Below, one piece after another: positions 1 through 5,741 of a stretch of DNA of 10,321 nt (its first letter is position 1; each line of letters starts with the position of its first letter). The stretch is from Oscillospiraceae bacterium (GTDB lineage: Bacteria; Bacillota; Clostridia; Oscillospirales; Oscillospiraceae). Both the position numbers and the translations under genes were made by a program. Location: NCBI GenBank assembly GCA_902802215.1, contig CADCLH010000056.1:1-10321 (forward strand), written 5' to 3'. Under the pieces are notes generated by a model. The model ran no database searches, was not told the origin of the DNA, and worked only from the letters and a program-made list of their open reading frames with translations.

Positions 1-1
1 G

Positions 2-100
2 GATGCCCTGGAAGAAGTGCGCGTTTCCCGCGACATGCAAACGGCCATCGAAAGCCTCAACGGAAAAAATCTCCGCTTCCGGCTGGAGATCGAGGGATAA
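2..100 (+). CDS. C-terminal fragment of an unrecognised protein
   Basis: An open frame enters from the left edge and ends in TAA at 98-100, giving 32 residues that finish in LNGKNLRFRLEIEG. The codon usage is GC-rich like the neighbours, and the stop is followed at once by a hairpin, which supports a true gene end. The acidic start, the central helix-like stretch and the alternating beta-strand-like end match no family I can name. The gene is convergent with the mogA-type gene to its right, so the two are not in one operon. Function cannot be assigned from this fragment. Confidence 0.6.
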   Translation, partial: DALEEVRVSRDMQTAIESLNGKNLRFRLEIEG

Positions 101-103
101 AAA

Positions 104-142
104 ACGCATCAGGGGAAGGACAAAGCCCTTCCCCTGATGCGT
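104..142 (-). terminator. Hairpin terminator between convergent genes
   Basis: A perfect 16-bp inverted repeat (104-119 with 127-142) has a 7-nt loop. Read on the minus strand the stem is followed by a run of six T (positions 104 down to 99), so it is a good rho-independent terminator for the mogA-type gene. On the plus strand no T run follows, so it would stop the left-edge gene less well. Confidence 0.85.
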
Positions 143-152
143 GAAATGAGGT

Positions 153-653
153 TCAATGGTGGTGCGCGTGATCGGTCGAGCCCTCGGACACGAGCATGTC
201 CATCCCGTGCAGCAGCGCCTCGAGCACCGCGCCGAGATTTTCCTTCGCGGCCTTCTCGCTGCCGGGGACGTTGACGATCAGCGTCTTGCCGCGGATACCC
301 GCGGCGCCGCGGCTCAGACAGCCGCGCGGCGTGACCCGGAGGCTGGCCAGACGCATGGCCTCGGGGATGCCCGGGGTCAGGCGCTCCACCACGTCGAGCG
401 TCGCCTCGGGCGTGATATCGCGCTGCGAAAAGCCCGTGCCGCCCGTGGTGACGACCAGAGGGATGCGCTCCTCGTCGGCCAGACGGACGAGCGCCGCGCC
501 GATCTGGTCGCGCTCGTCGGGGACCACGCCGGTCCACGCGAGCTCGAAGCCCGCCTGCTCCAGCATCGCGCACAGGGCGGGGCCGCTGGTGTCGACGCGC
601 TCGCCGCGGGAGCACTTGTCGCTGACGGTGAGCACGGCTGCTTTGTATTTCAT
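153..653 (-). CDS. mogA: Molybdopterin adenylyltransferase (MogA/MoaB family)
   Basis: The product is 166 residues, the usual size of the family. MogA adenylylates molybdopterin with ATP before molybdate insertion in molybdenum cofactor synthesis, in the cytoplasm. The MoCF-type fold is shown by the start KAAVLTVSDKCSRG, VVPDE at 43-47, TTGGTG at 69-74 followed by RDITPEAT, and PGSEKAAKENL near the end. Asp46 and Asp79 line up with Asp49 and Asp82 of E. coli MogA, known catalytic residues. I chose ATG at 653 because GGGAGGT lies 7 nt upstream (661-667); an in-frame ATG at 692 has no such site. The protein ends in an odd histidine-rich tail, DHAHHH. It has its own promoter and terminator and no other cofactor genes in view. 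MoaB is the alternative name; the RDxTP signature favours MogA. Confidence 0.93.
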   Translation of the reverse strand: MKYKAAVLTVSDKCSRGERVDTSGPALCAMLEQAGFELAWTGVVPDERDQIGAALVRLADEERIPLVVTTGGTGFSQRDITPEATLDVVERLTPGIPEAMRLASLRVTPRGCLSRGAAGIRGKTLIVNVPGSEKAAKENLGAVLEALLHGMDMLVSEGSTDHAHHH

Positions 654-683
654 GAAAAAGACCTCCCGAAAACCGTTTTCTCC

Positions 684-712
684 ATCATACACCCATCCCG
701 CCCGCGGGGCAA
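684..712 (-). promoter_or_regulatory. Promoter of the mogA-type gene
   Basis: On the minus strand TTGCCC (712-707) and TATGAT (689-684) are separated by 17 bp, a good sigma-A-type match. Transcription would begin near 677, giving a leader of about 24 nt that holds the GGGAGGT ribosome binding site. Confidence 0.65.
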
Positions 713-717
713 GAGGC

Positions 718-747
718 TTGACGGGAAGACGGCGGGTTCTTTATAAT
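718..747 (+). promoter_or_regulatory. Strong sigma-A-type promoter of the DUF4250 gene
   Basis: TTGACG (718-723) and a perfect TATAAT (742-747) are separated by 18 bp. Transcription would start near 754, about 23 nt before the ATG. The -35 box is only 5 bp from the -35 box of the divergent mogA promoter. Confidence 0.8.
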
Positions 748-776
748 GAAACAAAAACGGCAAAGGAGATGATCGC

Positions 777-950
777 ATGCTGCCGAAGGACCCCTTTCTG
801 CTGCTGAGCGTCGTGAACACGAAGCTGCGCGACGAGTACGAGGACCTCGACGCCCTGTGCGCCGCGCTGGATCTCGACCGCGCCGCGCTCGAAGAGAGGC
901 TGGCGGCGGCGGGCTTTCGCTACGACCCTGCGCGCAACGCCTTCCGCTGA
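777..950 (+). CDS. Small DUF4250-domain protein
   Basis: The product is 57 residues. It begins MLPKDPFLLLSVVNTKLRD, continues with a DLDALCAALDLD segment and ends AGFRYDPARNAFR. This is the full-length pattern I know for DUF4250 (start M(L/I)PKDP...NTKLRD, end GY.YD...N.F), a cytoplasmic family of unknown function common in Clostridia and other anaerobes. The sequence suggests a small helical fold, possibly like a short winged-helix or HTH unit, but no DNA-binding role is shown. AAAGGAG at 762-768 lies 8 nt before the ATG, and a near-consensus promoter sits just upstream, so the gene looks well expressed on its own. Family assignment is from memory of the motif; function is unknown. Confidence 0.88.
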   Translation: MLPKDPFLLLSVVNTKLRDEYEDLDALCAALDLDRAALEERLAAAGFRYDPARNAFR

Positions 951-976
951 ACGCCGCAAAAAAGAAACAAAAAAAG

Positions 977-1002
977 CGGGGGAGAGCACTGGCGCTCTCC
1001 CG
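977..1002. terminator. GC-rich hairpin after the DUF4250 gene
   Basis: GGGAGAGC (980-987) pairs with GCTCTCCC (994-1001) around a 6-nt loop. On the plus strand no T run follows, so it is a weak candidate terminator for the DUF4250 transcript. On the minus strand it is followed, after 4 nt, by seven T (positions 975-969) and more T-rich sequence, so its terminator form actually faces left. It overlaps the -35 region of the next promoter. Confidence 0.5.
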
Positions 1003-1009
1003 AAAGCTG

Positions 1010-1018
1010 TGATACAAT
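1010..1018 (+). promoter_or_regulatory. Extended -10 promoter of the DUF362 gene
   Basis: TGATACAAT is an extended -10 element (TGnTACAAT). The -35 region, about 989-995, is poor and lies inside the right arm of the hairpin, which fits promoters that rely on the extended -10. Transcription would start near 1025. AGAGGAGG at 1055-1062 is the ribosome binding site, 7 nt before the ATG at 1070. Confidence 0.55.
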
Positions 1019-1069
1019 GCCCGTGACCAGACAGGCATCCATCCGGAAACAGCAAGAGGAGGTTTATCC

Positions 1070-2113
1070 ATGAGCATCCAAAATCCCGTCCCCGGCACCG
1101 GCGGCGACCGCTACGTCCCCTATGAGGAGCGCACGGGCGACAGCTCCGTCGTTTTCTTCACGCGCGATCTGTCCGAAGCCGGACTTCTGAAAATCTACGA
1201 CAGGGTCAGCTCCGTGCTGACCGGCAGGGTCGCGGTCAAGCTGCATACCGGCGAGGCCCAGGGCCCGAACATCCTGCCGCGCCCCTGGGTGAAGGAGCTG
1301 CTCGCCTCCCGCCTGCCCGACGCGACGATCATCGAGACCAACACCTACTATGAGGGCACGCGCTACACCACCGAGGACCACATCAAGACGCTGGAGGTCA
1401 ACGGCTGGACCTTCTGCCCGGTGGACATCACCGACGCCGAGGGCGTTGCGGAGCTGCCGGTCAACGGCGGCAAGTGGTTCGACGTGATGCACGTCGGCAA
1501 GACCCTGCCGGAGTACGACTCCCTGCTCGCGCTGACCCACTTCAAGGGCCATGTCCGCGGCGGCTTCGGCGGCTCGAACAAGAACATCGGCATCGGCTGC
1601 GCGGACGGCCGCATCGGCAAGAAGGAGATCCACACCATTGAGGGCTCGGACGTGCAGTGGAGCATCGGCAACGAGGAGTTCATGGAGCGCATGACCGAGA
1701 GCACCAAGGCCATCCTCGACCACTTCGGCGGCCATGCCTGCTTCATCAACACCATGCGCAACATGTCCGTCGACTGCGACTGCGACGGCGTGCAGGCCGA
1801 GCCCGTGGTCACGCCCGACGTCGGCATCCTCGCCTCGCTGGACATCCTGGCCGTGGACGCCGCCTGCGTCGACCTGATCTACAATCTGCCCGAAAACGGC
1901 GGCAAGGCGCTGATCGAGCGCATGGAGTCCCGCCACGCCATGCGGCAGCAGAGCTACATGAAGGAGCTCGGCATGGGCAACGACCGCTACACGCTCGTCG
2001 ATCTGGACAACGACGACGCCGTCATCACCGCTGCCGAGGCTGTCAGGGACGTCAAGCCCGGCTGGGAGCCCGACCGCTTCAACACCTTCTGGGGCCGGAA
2101 CCGCCACAGATAA
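1070..2113 (+). CDS. DUF362 / COG2768-type protein
   Basis: The product is 347 residues. The pattern is that of DUF362 proteins, often labelled uncharacterised Fe-S centre proteins: VAVKLHTGE (54-62), LTHFKGH (155-161), GGFGGSNKNIGIGC (164-177), CDCD (236-239) and PDVGILASLDILAVDAAC (249-266). The cytoplasmic role and substrate are unknown. The members best known to me carry a C-terminal ferredoxin-like domain with two CX2CX2CX3C motifs; this one has none and ends in a polar tail, so any metal centre would have to use Cys177, Cys236, Cys238 or Cys266. The start is fixed by AGAGGAGG 7 nt upstream. The gene stands alone between its own promoter and a strong terminator. Family assignment is firm; function is open. 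Confidence 0.9.
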   Translation: MSIQNPVPGTGGDRYVPYEERTGDSSVVFFTRDLSEAGLLKIYDRVSSVLTGRVAVKLHTGEAQGPNILPRPWVKELLASRLPDATIIETNTYYEGTRYTTEDHIKTLEVNGWTFCPVDITDAEGVAELPVNGGKWFDVMHVGKTLPEYDSLLALTHFKGHVRGGFGGSNKNIGIGCADGRIGKKEIHTIEGSDVQWSIGNEEFMERMTESTKAILDHFGGHACFINTMRNMSVDCDCDGVQAEPVVTPDVGILASLDILAVDAACVDLIYNLPENGGKALIERMESRHAMRQQSYMKELGMGNDRYTLVDLDNDDAVITAAEAVRDVKPGWEPDRFNTFWGRNRHR

Positions 2114-2129
2114 ATACGGAAAAATGCGA

Positions 2130-2163
2130 AAAAAGCGAAAAGGCCGCGGCCTTTTCGCTTTTT
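2130..2163. terminator. Bidirectional terminator, 34-bp perfect palindrome
   Basis: The segment is a perfect palindrome centred between 2146 and 2147, with a GC core (GGCCGCGGCC) and A/T flanks. Read rightward it ends in five T (2159-2163); read leftward it ends in six T (2134-2129). It therefore serves both the DUF362 gene on the left and the minus-strand Nudix/ahcY operon on the right, whose last stop codon is directly adjacent (2166-2164). Confidence 0.92.
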
Positions 2164-2733
2164 CTATATCCTCGCGTTGAGCTTTTTGTAGATGCGCCCG
2201 ACGAACCAGGGCTCGGTCGAGGCGGCCAGCGCCCCCTCCGGTTTTCCTCCTCGCAGACCGTGAGCGCGTCGCGCTCGTCGGCCTCGATGAGATAGGTCAC
2301 GTTCAGGTGCAGGTGGCTTGAGACGTATTCGCCGCGCTTTTCGTGCCCGTCCACGGTCAGCACCTCGAGGGAGAGGATCTCGTCCGAGACCAGGCGGGCG
2401 CTCTGCACGCCGGTCTCCTCCCGCACCTCGCGCAGGGCGACGGCCGGGAGATCCTCGTCCCCGTCGGCGTGCCCTCCGGTCCAGGACCAGGAGTCGTAGA
2501 TCTTGTGGTAGACCATCAGCACCCGGTCGCGCGCGGGGTTGACCACCCAGGCCGAGGCCGTCATGTGGGCGGGGGTTGACCACCCAGGCCGAGGCCGTCA
2601 TGTGGGCGACGGGATTGGAGCGGAAAAAGGCGTCGGGGTTGCGTTCGAGAAAGGCGAGGATGAAGGCCCGGTCTTTCTCCTCCTGCTCGCAGCGGGGGAC
2701 ATAGGCCGCGATCGCCCGGCGGATGTCGCTCAT
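2164..2733 (-). pseudogene. Nudix hydrolase, broken by tandem duplication
   Basis: Nudix enzymes hydrolyse nucleoside diphosphates linked to another group. The reading from ATG at 2733 (MSDIRRAIAAYVP...) is good until MTASAWVVNP, near 2535. A 37-bp direct repeat then shifts the frame. The rest of the domain lies in another frame from about 2564 to 2240 and includes a complete Nudix box, GX5EX7REVREETGV, at 2474-2406. A second lesion near 2240 returns the frame to the first, which ends ALAASTEPWFVGRIYKKL and a TAG at 2166-2164. The continuous open frame of 189 codons thus has correct ends but a nonsense middle without the Nudix box. TCTGGAGG lies 7 nt before the ATG, and the start overlaps the DUF1643 stop as ATGA. 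Removing one repeat copy restores the frame through the box. A sequencing or assembly error is the main alternative. Confidence 0.88.
2535..2608. repeat. 37-bp perfect tandem duplication
   Basis: Copy 1 is 2535-2571 and copy 2 is 2572-2608; both begin GGGGTTGACCACCC and end TCATGTGGGCG, with no mismatch. Because 37 is not a multiple of 3, the duplication shifts the Nudix reading frame. The perfect identity implies a recent event or an assembly artefact. Confidence 0.97.
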
Positions 2734-3359
2734 AGACTCGCCTCCAGAGAATCCAGATAGCGGCGGACGTCGAAGTCCACGGTTTTTTCGTCCTTTCTCA
2801 GATACAGCGGGTGGTGCGGGTGGCCGCGCTTCGAGCATTTGCCCGCGCACAGCCAGCGCGCGCCGTATTCCTCCCCGATCAGCACCATGTCCCGGACGCA
2901 GCCGGGCAGGTAGGGCCGCTTTTCGATGACCGCGCCCCAGGCCGCCCAGACCGCCGGGGCGACGCCCGGTCCGACCCCGGAGAGCACCCAGCGGAAGGCG
3001 TCCATGTTCGCGCGGTGCAGGCGCGGATCAAGCTGAAGGTCCATATCGTCGGGCCGGGTGGCGCGCTGGGCGTAGACGTTGAACATGATGAAGCTGTCGT
3101 AGCCGTTGCCTGCCGCGATGCGCTCGACGGATTTGAGCGTGTTGTCGAGCTTCCCGGGCTCGGCCGTCGAGGGGTTGACGCCGATGCAGATCAGCGGATC
3201 GGCCCCGCGGGTGCCGAGGATGTATCGGTATTCGGTATAGAAGTCCGGCACGTAGATCCAGCGCTCCCGGTCGTAGGCGTCGCCCTGTCCGGAGAGGGAG
3301 AGGGCGGCGGCAAAATCGAGGATATCGAGCGTCTGGCTTGTCGCAGTGGGGATGTGCAT
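2730..3359 (-). CDS. DUF1643-domain protein
   Basis: The product is 209 residues. It shows the DUF1643 pattern: YRYILGT (44-50), ICIGVNPSTAEP (57-68), LDNTLKS (71-77), a GY.SFIMFNVYAQRAT block (86-101) and a late GHPHHPLYL (179-187). The family is cytoplasmic and of unknown function; the conserved NPSTA loop, Asn/Arg block and HPL motif look like an active or nucleotide-binding site, which is inference. AGGAGGT at 3364-3370 precedes the ATG by 4 nt, and the stop codon of the upstream permease lies inside it (TAGGAGG), so the two genes are coupled. Its own stop overlaps the Nudix start as ATGA. Residues 1-35 extend beyond the core domain. It is third in the ahcY operon. Confidence 0.87.
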   Translation of the reverse strand: MHIPTATSQTLDILDFAAALSLSGQGDAYDRERWIYVPDFYTEYRYILGTRGADPLICIGVNPSTAEPGKLDNTLKSVERIAAGNGYDSFIMFNVYAQRATRPDDMDLQLDPRLHRANMDAFRWVLSGVGPGVAPAVWAAWGAVIEKRPYLPGCVRDMVLIGEEYGARWLCAGKCSKRGHPHHPLYLRKDEKTVDFDVRRYLDSLEASL

Positions 3360-3368
3360 GATGACCTC

Positions 3369-4292
3369 CTAACCCAGAAGCAAAAGCAGGATCGGCAGCG
3401 TCACAAGGCTCAGCAGCGTCGTGACGATGACGCAGTTGGAGGGGAGCGAGGCGTCGTGGCCGTACTGCAAGGAGAGGATGGGGACCACGATGCCCGTCGG
3501 GCAGCCCGCGATGACGACGCAGGATTTGAGCAGCAGGGCGTTGTCGGTCAGCGGGCGCAGCAGCAGGAAGGTCACGAGCGGCGCGAGCACCAGGCGGAAC
3601 AGGGCGATGGCGTAGACCCGCCGGTCCCGCAGCGCGGCCGTCAGGTTTTCGCTGCCCATCGTGACGCCGATGACGACCATCGACAGCGGCATGGTCACGC
3701 CCGCGCACGCGGACATGAGCCGCGACACGGCTCCCGGCACCGGCAGCGAGAACAGGAAGAACACGAGCGCCGCGAGCGTGGCGAGCACGCTGGGCGAGAA
3801 GATGTCCTTCAGCCGCAGGGCGCCGCCGCTGCGCGTTTTTGCGCTCAGCCGCCAGACGCCGTAGGTGTAGAGCGTGAGGTTGAACGGAATGCTCGTCAGG
3901 CCCGCGATCAGCACCGCCGTCGGCCCGTAGAGCGATTGCAGGATGGGCAGGCCGATCAGCAGGTTGTTCATGACCCCGACGCACAGCTCCGTCGGCGCGC
4001 CGGAGCCCGCGCCGCGCGCGAACAGACGCAGCGCGACGCGCCCCAGCACGTAGCAGAGCGTGTTCATCAGCGTCACCATCAGAAGGATGTGCGGCAGCTC
4101 CGCGGGGGAGATCCCCTCGCCCCCGGAGCAGACCGACTGGAAGATGGTGCCCACGATGAAGACGTTGACGATCAGAAAGCTCGCCGTGCGGGAAAAGGCC
4201 TTGGACAGCACGCCCCGGCGCACGCCGAGAAAGCCGACCAGCATCAGCGCGACGATGACGAAGCTGGTTTCAAACAGAGAGGACAGTTCCAT
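3369..4292 (-). CDS. AEC-family permease (auxin efflux carrier type)
   Basis: The product is 307 residues, close to the usual 300-320 of the AEC family (TC 2.A.69), secondary carriers with about ten membrane helices. I count about ten hydrophobic segments, in two halves joined by a basic loop near 150-165 (RLSAKTRSGGALRLKD). Family features visible are ELCVGVMNNLLIGLPILQSLYG (100-121) and, in the second half, LKSCVVIAGCPTGIVVPILSLQYG (255-278), the family's conserved proline/glycine-rich turns. Bacterial members carry organic acids or amino acids; the substrate here cannot be read. The ATG lies 3 nt after the ahcY stop (TGATCCATG) with no clear Shine-Dalgarno, so translation probably depends on ribosomes finishing ahcY. 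The family call is firm; the link to methyl-cycle products is inference from position only. Confidence 0.9.
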   Translation of the reverse strand: MELSSLFETSFVIVALMLVGFLGVRRGVLSKAFSRTASFLIVNVFIVGTIFQSVCSGGEGISPAELPHILLMVTLMNTLCYVLGRVALRLFARGAGSGAPTELCVGVMNNLLIGLPILQSLYGPTAVLIAGLTSIPFNLTLYTYGVWRLSAKTRSGGALRLKDIFSPSVLATLAALVFFLFSLPVPGAVSRLMSACAGVTMPLSMVVIGVTMGSENLTAALRDRRVYAIALFRLVLAPLVTFLLLRPLTDNALLLKSCVVIAGCPTGIVVPILSLQYGHDASLPSNCVIVTTLLSLVTLPILLLLLG

Positions 4293-4295
4293 GGA

Positions 4296-5531
4296 TCACA
4301 GACCCAGATACGCCGCCTGCTCGTCGGTCAGCGCGTCGATCGAGACGTGCATGGCCCGCAGCTTGCGCCGCGCCACGGCCTCGTCCAGCTCGCGCGGGAC
4401 CGGGATCACATCCGGCGTGAGCTCCGCGCGGTGCTGCGCGAGCCAGCGCGAGGAGAGGGCCTGGATGGCGAAGCTCATGTCCATGATCTCGGCCGGGTGC
4501 CCGTCGCCCGCGGCGAGGTTGACGAGCCTGCCCTCGGCGATCACGAAGAGGGTCTTCCCGTTGGGCAGCACATAGCCCCGGATGTTGTGCCGCGCGTCGT
4601 ACCGGCGCACCGCCAGCTTCTCCAGCGCGGCCATGTCCACCTCCACGTCGAAGTGGCCGGCGTTGGTGAGGATGGCCCCGTCCTTCATGCTGTCGAAATG
4701 CGCGGGCGTGATGACGCCGCTGCATCCGGTGACGGTGACGAAGACGTCCCCCAGCGGGGCCGCCTCGGACATCGGCATGACCTCGTAGCCGTCCATCACG
4801 GCCTCGAGCGCGCGGACCGGATCGGTCTCGGTGACGATGACCTTCGCGCCCAGACCCTTGGCCCGCAGGCTCACGCCCTTGCCGCACCAGCCGTAGCCGG
4901 AGACGACCACGCGCTTGCCGGCCACGATGAGGTTCGTGGTGCGCATGATCGCGTCCCAGACCGACTGGCCGGTGCCGTAGCGGTTGTCGAACATGTGCTT
5001 GCAGTCGGCCTCGTTGACCATCACCATCGGGAAGCGGAGCTCCCCCTTCCGCGCCATGGCCCGCAGACGGTGGATGCCGGTGGTGGTCTCCTCGCAGCCG
5101 CCGATGACGCCCGGGATGAGCTGCGTGTACTTCGTGTGCATCAGGTGCACCAGATCGCCGCCGTCGTCGATGATGATGTTGGGACCCGGCTCGAGCACAC
5201 GGCAGAGACAGTCCTCATACTCCTCCATCGTGCAGCCGTGGCGGGCAAAGACCTCGATCCCGCCGGCGGCGACCGCCGCGGCCACGTCGTCCTGCGTGGA
5301 CAGCGGGTTGGAGCCGGTGACGAACATCTGCGCCCCGCCCATCTCGAGCACGCGGCAGAGATAGGCCGTCTTGGCCTCCATATGTACCGACAGCGCGATC
5401 TTCAGTCCGGCAAAGGGCTTTTCCTTCAAAAAGTCCTCCCCGATGCCGCGCAGCACGGGCATGTTCCGCTGTACCCAGTTGATCTTCAGCTCGCCCGACG
5501 GGGCGAGGGAAGCGTCGCGTATCAAGCTCAT
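4296..5531 (-). CDS. ahcY: S-adenosylhomocysteine hydrolase
   Basis: The product is 411 residues. It reversibly splits S-adenosylhomocysteine into adenosine and homocysteine using bound NAD, relieving product inhibition of methyltransferases. Family residues are present: His50 (SVHMEAKTA), SNPLSTQDD (74-82), Asp123 (IDDGGD), Glu148 (GCEETTTG), Lys178, Asp182 and Asn183 (CKHMFDNRYGTGQS), the NAD loop GYGWCG (212-217) and NAGHFD (290-295). It is the short form, near 410 residues, and it ends at YLGL, so the C-terminal Lys/Tyr tail that reaches the neighbouring subunit's NAD site in eukaryotic and proteobacterial enzymes is absent. I chose ATG at 5531 because GGAGGT lies 5 nt upstream (5537-5542); upstream in-frame codons read through the promoter. 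It is the first gene of a four-gene operon. S-inosylhomocysteine hydrolase, a relative known from Methanocaldococcus, is an alternative substrate assignment. Confidence 0.95.
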   Translation of the reverse strand: MSLIRDASLAPSGELKINWVQRNMPVLRGIGEDFLKEKPFAGLKIALSVHMEAKTAYLCRVLEMGGAQMFVTGSNPLSTQDDVAAAVAAGGIEVFARHGCTMEEYEDCLCRVLEPGPNIIIDDGGDLVHLMHTKYTQLIPGVIGGCEETTTGIHRLRAMARKGELRFPMVMVNEADCKHMFDNRYGTGQSVWDAIMRTTNLIVAGKRVVVSGYGWCGKGVSLRAKGLGAKVIVTETDPVRALEAVMDGYEVMPMSEAAPLGDVFVTVTGCSGVITPAHFDSMKDGAILTNAGHFDVEVDMAALEKLAVRRYDARHNIRGYVLPNGKTLFVIAEGRLVNLAAGDGHPAEIMDMSFAIQALSSRWLAQHRAELTPDVIPVPRELDEAVARRKLRAMHVSIDALTDEQAAYLGL

Positions 5532-5560
5532 GGGAAACCTCCGTCGTTTTGTGTCGACCC

Positions 5561-5589
5561 AGTTTATCACGGCGCGCCGCCGATGACAA
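5561..5589 (-). promoter_or_regulatory. Promoter of the ahcY operon
   Basis: On the minus strand TTGTCA (5589-5584) and TAAACT (5566-5561) are 17 bp apart, with TGa just before the -10 (extended -10). Transcription would start near 5554, leaving a leader of about 23 nt, too short for a riboswitch. The spacer contains the 10-bp palindrome CGGCGCGCCG (5570-5579). Confidence 0.7.
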
Positions 5590-5691
5590 GGGTGAACATA
5601 GACCGGGGGCGTTTTTCTTTCTCCCATTCCCCGGTATTTCCTCCGCGGAAAAACCGCATTGCAACAGCACGGAGCGACCGCCTTCGCTATA

Positions 5692-5723
5692 TTACATAAC
5701 TATAATAATCATACCTTATGTAA
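5692..5723 (+). promoter_or_regulatory. AT-rich dyad and -10-like element before spoIIE
   Basis: TTACATAA (5692-5699) and TTATGTAA (5716-5723) form a perfect 8-bp inverted repeat with a 16-nt spacer, in an AT-rich island of otherwise GC-rich sequence. A perfect TATAAT (5701-5706) lies between the arms. No good -35 is seen 16-18 bp upstream of it, as expected for a promoter that needs an activator; spoIIE in Bacillus is activated by Spo0A. I see no strong Spo0A box. The dyad may be an operator. The ribosome binding site GGAGGGG follows at 5729-5735. Confidence 0.5.
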
Positions 5724-5741
5724 ACTATGGAGGGGATGCGA

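Noticed and set aside
654..692. Longer start for the mogA-type gene at 692
   Set aside because: The extra 13 residues are not part of the family, and they would read through the ribosome binding site and overlap the -10 box.
2079..2564. Internal ATG at 2564 as the start of a shorter functional Nudix protein
   Set aside because: There is no ribosome binding site upstream, it lacks the conserved N-terminal part, and its end reads out of frame through the terminator palindrome. It is a segment of the broken gene.
5552..5558. TGTCGAC as a Spo0A box (TGTCGAA) for spoIIE
   Set aside because: One mismatch, about 190 bp from the spoIIE start and inside the ahcY leader. A single weak match is not enough.
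5532..5560. SAH or SAM riboswitch before ahcY
   Set aside because: The predicted leader is only about 23 nt, too short for either class.
2811..5699. Very long open frame on the plus strand (over 900 codons)
   Set aside because: It lies opposite DUF1643, the AEC permease and ahcY, is rich in Arg, His, Gln and Asp as antisense frames in GC-rich DNA are, and has no ribosome binding site or family motifs.
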